Notes under the pieces: generated by a model
The model's input: only the letters and a program-made list of their open reading frames with translations
What the model was told of the DNA's origin: nothing
Databases searched by the model: none
Position numbers and translations under genes: made by a program
Part shown: positions 46,701-55,700 of the stretch, one piece after another
How the letters are laid out: each line of letters begins with the position of its first letter
How positions within the stretch are numbered: position 1 is the stretch's first letter
Assembly (NCBI GenBank): GCA_038030265.1
Contig: CM075937.1
Span: forward strand, 34,638,198 to 34,702,197
Direction: 5' to 3'
Origin: Corythucha ciliata
Lineage: Eukaryota > Arthropoda > Insecta > Hemiptera > Tingidae
Length of the DNA stretch: 64,000 bases

Positions 46701-49700
46701 AGAAGCTGAGAAATAGCAGTTTTTCGTTGAAAAATACAGTTGCGCCTAAAAATCACTAAAAAATATATTACTCGAAAACAAAAAGATATAGACCGCTATC
46801 CGAATAGGACTTTTTTATCCCATTTTTGGTGTACTATTACCCAATTTATTTTTGCTACTCAAAACCGACCACCCTGTGTATGTATATGGCCCCTCGCTTG
46901 TTCCGCGCGAGTTCGTGATCCAGATGAATCGGTCCACGGGAACGGTGTGAAAGAGGGGTTTGAATTAGTTGAAAATTCGCTACCGCACGGTTGTTGCTGC
47001 AATTGCCCCCAAAATTGACTCGAGTAATGAGAAATGAACGCGCTTTCGAATGAGACCTTTGTGAACCAAATCCGTTGATATGGCAGGGGAGTTCTCGGCG
47101 GAGGGGAGCTATTAAATTAACGCTATGCTTTACTGGACCACCCAATTACCAAAAAATTTCATTGAGATTGTATTTTGAGCCGTCTCTTTTAATTGATTTG
47201 CCTACAGCCTTAATAAATCTTGAGTAAAAAATCCTGAGGTGGGCCAAAAAGGAAGGAACAAAAAAAATTAAAAAAAAAAATGTTTCGGATTCGAACCCAG
47301 GCACTCCGCATTCCGCAATGGTGAAATAGTGACATACCATTTAACCAAATTTAACTGATCTGAAAATTAACGTAATCTGAAAAAAGTTTTGTTCCGACAG
47401 CAGCCTGTCGGGAAAAGTGCATTTCATTCATGCGACAATCGAGTCGAACCTCATAAGTTAGAACGATATCAATCAAATGAATGAAATTTAGGCCGGGATA
47501 AATATTTTAATTGCAAATAACTCCTCTAACAAAGAGTCCGCCTTCCCATATCGTATAGGCAATCAAACCGACTCTGTTTCATTTTCATAATTTTGTTCCC
47601 TCTCAGTTGGTGCCAAAAAAGGGGCCTGCGGTAAAAGGAAACACGATTTTATGATTTTGACTTTCTATACCACGGGCTAAATGTCATTCATAATCGATTG
47701 ATATCGTTCTAACTTATGATTTTCGACTCGATTGTCGCATGAATGAAATGCACTTTTCCCGACAGGCTGCTGTCGGAACAAAACTTTTTTCAAGGGCAAC
47801 ATTTTCAGCTTTAATTCTAATCAACCAGCTTGAAGGGGCAATCTAACGGTTTCCAATTTTATAGCTCATTTCGAACAATGTCGAAAATGGACGGGCACCT
47901 TGTGGGGCCCGCGAGAATTCTCGCCTAGGCGCCCCGGGACGGCTAGAAACGGCCCTGGTGCCTAACGACGCGACGTGTCGTGTGTTCAAACCGTATCACA
48001 ATATTTTGTTGAAATGTACCTATTTAAATTCTCTTCCCCAAGAGCTTCTCCGGAAACGAGACCGGTTGATGATCCTCAAGCCTGCAGGAGACTCCAGGCC
48101 GGGCTGAAGCCGAAGATCTGGCAGCCCTAGAAACCGTTCAACGGTACGAGACGATGAGACATTGTTTATGAAGAGTAATTATCCTGTTCGTTTGTTTTTC
48201 TGAGTAAAATCCTACTCTTATTTTTAAAAAAGAGTAATCAGTCCATTTGAGAAAGGTCGGTAGACGCCAGTTCCCTTGAAAAAAAATAATAATAATACAA
48301 TGCAAAAAAGATTGACCCCGACGTGATTTGAACACGCAACCTTCTGATCTGGAGTCAGACGCGCTACCGTTGCGCCACGGAGTCCTATGAACATGATGAG
48401 AACAAAATTGAGTTTCCACGTACGAATCAAAGAATATTTTTTTCTTCAATAATTATAAATAAATGTTAAATTAAATGAAGCGGTTTGCGCGCTCTTGTAA
48501 TAGCGAGAAGGCCGCCCAGTTTTTCATGGTCAGTTCTGCACCCGTTTATAGGTGGGGCACGTCGAGGGAGGTAGCTCAATCGCCCTCACCAAACTCCAGT
48601 CTCCTGCCTTTCTTCTCACTCTTTCTAGGTATTATTATTATTATTAAATTTTTGATCTTTTCAAATTAGTCCAGTCAAACGGTAGTTCTACGTGGACAAA
48701 AGTCTCGTCTTCGATTTTTTCACTTTATTCTATGTTTTTTGGGGCGAGGAACACGAATCTGAAGAGATCCAACAATATTTCCTTGTGCGTTTTGAGAAAA
48801 TCGCGAAAAACTGCTCATTTTTGGCACTTTTTTCAATTTTTTGCTTATAACTCCTTAATGACGCATTATACGGAAAATGTTACCCTCTCATTTTTTGAAA
48901 AGCATTGAATTCTGCGTCGAATCGTCGTTTCTTTTGTCACAATTGACACTGCCGTTTCAGCGGTATTGATTTTTTTTAAATGGTCATTTTTTGCCACTTT
49001 TGGTAAAATTAATAAAGATTACTAAGGCAGCAGCAACTTAAAAACGGCTGTTCCAATCGGAAAATGTCATGAGATCAAAGTGGTCAGAATTGAATTTTAC
49101 ATAAGTGAAAAGCCTTGAAACCTACAGGAAAAATCAGGGGTATCAGTTATGCGACAAAAACGCGAAAATAGGCGGCCCAAAAACCACGTTTTTCGGCACA
49201 TTTTTGCCAGTAGCTCAGGCACTAGTAGTCCAATTTTTTTCTATAAAAACTATCTGAAAGCTGATTGAATTTTCTATCAGACCTATTATATGCAATTTCA
49301 TTTGAAGATCATCATAAGACAGAGCCATAACGTCAAACAATTTGAAATTTTCTGCAAAAAAACGTTTTTTTGTGACATTTCGGCCTATAACTCAAAAACT
49401 ATCCATCCGATTAAACTTTAAAGAAACTTATCTGAAAGCTCGTTAAATTTCCTATAATGAGTCATGTATGGCGTTTTTATGAAGACCCCATAAGTGGCAA
49501 TAAAACGCAGTGGGAAATTCGCAAAATGAGTAATTTTCCAATAACTCCTTTCTGCAGCCGAACGTTTTTGCCTATTACTATCGAACGAAACCTTCGATGA
49601 AAATTGCACTTTTTTTCAGTGAAAGCTGGTCAAATTTACAGTCAGAAACCAGATTTGCCAAATTTGTCAAGGCCCGGAAAATATTCTGTACAGGGCGATG

Positions 49701-52700
49701 AAAATAGGTTTTGTTTCAAAAAAGTGGCTATGCCCATTAAATTTGTCCACAAATGTTAAAACTCAACATTTCACCAGTATTATAGTTAGCGTCAGAGATT
49801 ACATCACTTAACTGAGAGTTGAACTACTTTTATTTTTTCACACAATTTTGCCAAAAGCGACTAAAAATGACCATTTTAAAAAAATCAATACCGGCGAAAC
49901 GGCTGGGTCAATTGCGACAAAAGAAATAATGATTCGACGCAGAACTTGGTGCTCTTCAAAAAAGAACAGGGAAAAATTTTCCGTAGAATGCGCCATTGAG
50001 GAGTTGCAAGCGAAAAACTAAAAAAAGTACCAAAAATGATCAGTTTTTCGCGATTTTCTCAAAACGCACAAGGACATTTTGTTGGATCTCTCCATACTCG
50101 TGTTCCTCACCCCAAAAAACATAGAATAAAGTGAAAAAATCAAAGACGAGATTTTTGTCCACGTATGGTATTTTTTTTATACGATTTGACTGGACTAAAT
50201 ATTTACTTTTCTTCCAGCTCATTCAAGCCACAACAAAAACTTTAATAACGTGAACGTGAATTCTTTTTAATAGCAACTTGAAAGGCGGATGAAACACGAA
50301 TCCCTTGTGCTTGCTTATGTGATATTTGATATGATACTACGATTGCGCCTATTGCTTAATTGACGAAATTTGGAAATTTGCCACTTGTTACCTACTTCCT
50401 ATATCTAGCACGACACAGTTTTCATTAATTCGGCGTAGCATCTAAACTACATGCACTTGAAAACGCAGTCCTCCTGTCTTGTAGAAAGGACCCTCTTTAA
50501 ATGAATCAGGCAAGAGGAAATTCAAATAATGGATAACGGTATAACCAGTCATTTCTACCTGAGTTCCACCACGCTTAAAGCGGTTTGAATTAATTAATAA
50601 ATTACTAATTGGCAGCCTCAATTGCTCGACTTGTCGAGGGTATAATGACACCCGAAAATATATTTATATATCTTGATTAATATTGCTGACGCGCGTCTTG
50701 AGGGCTGTGGGGACTGATTAAAGATGTGAAAAGTGCAACTGGGATCTTCTTCATTATGTTATATTTTATAATCGAGTTTTTAATTTGAAATAATACTTAT
50801 GATGGATTTTACTACCGGGAAAAGAAGAGGGGCAGCGGTTGAGGTTTGAGTTATCAAACTCGAGCCTTTTAGATGCAGTGCTTTTTTTTTTCTTTACCTC
50901 CGAGTTATCCACAACTTGAGCACTAATTTTCGGTGGTGAAATCCACCATAAAATGAACATGTACACTGTATGTTTATTAATTACCAGAGTTGAGGAGATC
51001 CGTTTGATTTGCCGAAGGCGTTTCAATGAGATCGAATTGCGACAATTTCATATCTTCCGCAATATCTACTTGCTTTTTCATTTTCCATCGGTATATAACG
51101 TCTCGCTCGGTATAGCCAACTGTGAAAATTGGGATGAATGAAGGGAAGATGGGCGTTAAAATATTAAAGTTCTTCGAATAAATACATTTTTTTTTTTTTT
51201 CACAAATTCGTATTTTATTTGTAAATAACTGCGTTAAACTTACAACTCCCAAATTTTAGTGGACATCTTTGAGTATCCATCGGAAAATTTTCCAAGTTCA
51301 TAGGGCATCCGGCTTTTATCGTTAGCCTGTAAAAGAACATACACAATTTTATTTATGAAGTAGTATGTACTCAGACTCAGAGTTTGAATTAAGTTTCTTA
51401 TGCGAGAAAACTGGTGAACTATGCGTACAGTAGTGTAGAAAGAGGAGAAGGGAGGCGGAGTTCTCGGAAAAAAGAGAACAAGTTTTTACTCGATCGTCAA
51501 TTTTAAACAATACTGTTCGAAAATGGAATTTTCACAATATATTTTATGAGATAAAACAAATATCACAATGGATTTCCTAACATCTCAAATTTATCATCAA
51601 TATATCGGTTATCTCTAGCGTGTAGCTGAAAGGCGCCCCCACAAAATGAAAAGCCCCCTACCCCACCAAAATAAACTAAAATGATATTAACCGCAAATAT
51701 CACAATATAGTAGATCCGCATAATTTGGGGCTTGAAAGAGCTAAACCCACGATTTTTTGTTTTTTTGTTTCATAATAAACTTTGTTTGGTGTCAACCCTG
51801 CGAAATTAGTTATTTAAATGATAGTATACAGTCAAATTATCCGAAAAAAAAACGGCTTACCTTGCAAAAGGTCGGGTATAATTTTTTATTTTTTTATTCT
51901 GTATGTATAGGTAAGGAGTGATTGAGAAAAACAATGTAAATTCAGAAACCCTCGGCACAACTTTTGGCGGACCGAAAACCGCGACTTTTTGGCAATTTTT
52001 TCAGCTTTTTCTAAATATCTCTGAAACCATCGGCTTCAGAGGAAAATCTTCCATATACGATACAGGTAAGACATAGAATTCCCTACATCTTTTGTGTTCA
52101 AAGTATTTTTCTGTGGGAGCTTCATTAAACAAAATTTGTCAGTGCCCCCACCCACTTAACACTCCCACTCCATCATATCGATGATCAAGCGAAAATGGGT
52201 TTAATGGTAAACAGCAAACTAAATTATAATTGTTGTTCTGTGATATAAGGAGAATCATTTCTATATGCAAGTCATTGCAGACTCCAGCAAAAAGCTCTTC
52301 TTTCAACTCTTCGACGCCGGTTTGCCGAACACTTGGAAGCAAGCGTCATGGTAAACCCTCCAAGATTTCAGCTGGGCCGAAAAAAAGTGATTTTGAAATT
52401 TGCTGATGAGCAGAGGGGAGGGGGCTCGAAAAGTTGGTAATGACAAAGGGATGAATTTTGACGGCAAGAAATAAGCTCACTGATCATATTTTGGTCGGAA
52501 ACTGGCGATTTTAAGGCTTTCAAACATGACAGGAAAAATGGTCCGACAGGCTGTAGCATGTTGGTCCTAGAAAAATACTTTGAATGCTAAAGATGTAGGG
52601 AATTTAATGTCCTTCCTGGGTTGTATGGAAAATTTTCCTCTAAATCCGCTGGTTTTAGAGATATTTGGAAAAAACTGAAAAAATTGCCGGAAAATCGTGG

Positions 52701-55700
52701 TTTTCGGGCTGCCAAAAGTTGTGCCGAAGATTTTTTTTTCTCAAACACTCCTTACCTAAACATACAAGACAAAAAAATGATACTGGACCTTTTGCAAGGT
52801 AAAATTCTATTTTGACTGGACTATGAGCCGTGACCACAAAATTACTTTTCAAACGCGCGAAATTTGGTCACTGATGCAGCGAAATATGAAAAATTAGTTT
52901 TTTGTGTGAACCAGCCCCATGAAATTAGGTTTTTTGTAAAATGTGCCAACGCGAAATTTCGCTTTTTCAAGGAGCCAGCCCCGAGAAATTGGGTTTGAAC
53001 GAACCACCAACACACAACATTTTTATTTTTAAAGAACTCAGACCCCTAGATTTGTTTTTTAGAATGGATGACAACCATATCGAAATTGATTTCTTGGGTA
53101 AGCCAATCACTCAAAATTGGTTTGAAAGGGCCGTGATCCGTGAATCTTAGGGGGCCAGCACAGCATAAGGATTTTAATGGGTCAACAGTACTAAAATATA
53201 TTTTTGAAGCAGCTAAACCCATGAAATTGGTTTCAACCAAGCCAGATCAGCGGTATTTGGTTAATGAAAGAGCCCATTCAATGGAATTGCTCTTATCCCA
53301 GCATCCAAAAGGCGGACTTTCTTTTTGAATTAGCCAAAACTGCGGAATTGGGACCTGTAAGTACCAAAGTCGTAAAATTAGGACTTGGAAAGAGCTCAAA
53401 CAGCCCAAAATGTTATAGGTTTGAAAGAGCTGAATCCGAAAAATCGCTTTTTTTAATGAGTCAACCAAGTAAAGTTGGTCATTAAAATGAGACATCCTGC
53501 CCCATGTGCATTTTTTTTTTTTTTTTCTTCTTTTTCTTGCAGAGAAAGCAACAATAAATATCGCTCTTTTGCAAGGGTGAATTGGTTTTGGATCAGCCAC
53601 AGCTCTCCCAATTTTTTTTTCCGTGATTTTATAAAATGAGCCGACACGCTGAAAATTTCACCTTTGAAGAAAGTGTGCGTAATGCCGTAAACTGGATTTT
53701 TTCGAGAGACCACCCCCTAAAATTTGTTTGTGACATGTGTCAGATCCGCTAATTTTGGTTTCATAAAGAACCAAACCGGTGAATTACTTTTTATAAGGCA
53801 CAAAAGGTGAACTTTGATTATTGAATTAGCCAAATAAACCGCGAAATTGGGATCTGTGAGTGTCAAATCCGTGTGATTCGAACTGCGAAAGTGCCTAACC
53901 AGCTGAATTGCTTTTAAGATTGAGTCAATGCCGTGGAATTTGATTTTTCAAGGGGTCAACCCCGCGAAATTTGCGTTAGCGTCAATCCAGTGAAACTGGG
54001 TTTTCGGGGTTTCAAAGAGCTAAATCCGCGAAATTGCTTTTTTCAGAGTCAGCCCAGCGAAAATTGGATATTTGATTCGCAGACCTGCGATTTTTGCTTT
54101 TTGGGGGGAAGCTATAGCCCCACCAAAATTTGTTTTCAATGAGCCAACGCCGTGAAATCTTGTTTTTGCAGGGCAGCCCCGAAAAATTGGGTTTGGACGA
54201 GCCAACTCTGCGAAAATGGTTTATTGCGTGAGGCCCAATTTTTTTGACCAATCCTTCTAAATTTTCACAATCAGACCCGTGAAATTGCTCTTTAAAACCA
54301 CGCAGAATTGCTTTTTTGATTGGTCAACGGCGCCACATTACCACAATTGTTTGGGGGGGGGGGGGTGAACATGTCCAGCGAAACTGGTATTCAATGAGCC
54401 GATTCTGCGAAATTCTTGTTTTCAGGTAGTCAGCCAGCCCCGCAAAGTTGCTTTATAATAGCAGGTAGCCGACTCAACGAAATACATTTTTTATTGGTTC
54501 AGCAGTGTGATATTTAGTTGTTAATGTTGCGAAACCCACGAAATGGGCCCACCCACTCACACAAACTGATTTCAGCGTGAACCATAGCCCGAAAAAATTG
54601 GTTTTTAATGAGTCCAACCTCGCGAAATTCGGTTATATCAGAAAAGTCAGCCCCACGAAATTTGGTTTTAGGAAGAACCAATTCGGCGAATCACTTTTTA
54701 TAAGGTGTCAGGGGACGTTTGATTACTATTGAACTAATCGAAACTACGAAATCAGGTTCTGTGAGTGTCAAACACTGTCCTCCGTGTCCGTCCAGTATTT
54801 GGACTTCGAAAGTGCTCAATAAGTGGAATTGCTTTGTGAAATTAGCTTTTTGAATGAGAGAGAGAAAGAAATCGAGGGACTCAAATCGTGTGTGAGTCGC
54901 TACACACGAGACCCTACAAGCAATCAAGCATCGTGTCGTGTGAATGACTTAAACTCACGTCTTTGAAAGGAGGTGTGATGGCAAGGACGACTCGTTCAAT
55001 CGAGAGAAACTCTTATGCACGTAAAAAGAAGCCCCCCCCCCTCTCACCACTAATTTCAATGGCACACCCCGCGCCAATGCTCACCCCACCCCTTGTGTGA
55101 ATAAGCCCTGGTTTGGAACAGTGATTTCGCTGCGTTATGTAATCGAATACGTACTACATTCTCTGCATCAATACTGTTCGCGGTTCTGTACTTAAGCCGG
55201 CTATATTTTAGCGAAATACTAACCTTGACGAATACAATACGCGTCCATCCTGATAAAGTCGAACGAATTTATTCGGCGAAGTGATGGTGTGTAAATAGCT
55301 CTGTTTGCCGTTATAAAAATACGTGTCTGGCTTCCAGATGCGCCCAAGCATCGATATGCTCAGAGCTAGCGTGTCCTTGTGTCCCGAATAAGACAAACGT
55401 CTGTCAACCCAGGATTGACGGAAGTAGCAGTCCATTGAGTAGGTCTTTTGTCAGTTTTTAGCAGAATCCGAAAATAAACAAAATGAAAACCAAGTAATGA
55501 AGAATGAATGAACTCTAATAATGAAACTCGAATAAAGAAAAATGTGAATGGGATTTCTTAGCTCCATCAACAGAATTAATTGAACTCATTAAGTCCTTAT
55601 TCTGGAATCCGACGGCTTATTGAAGTGTTGGTAAAGAGAGGGGTTATTCAATCAAAACTTCTAAAGCCCGATAAAAAGGTAAGAGGGATGGAACAAATAG

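Noticed and set aside
47275..47345. tRNA-like sequence on the minus strand with B box GGTTCGAATCC and an A-box-like TGGTTAAATGGT
   Set aside because: The acceptor and anticodon stems do not pair, so at most it is a decayed tRNA or SINE head.
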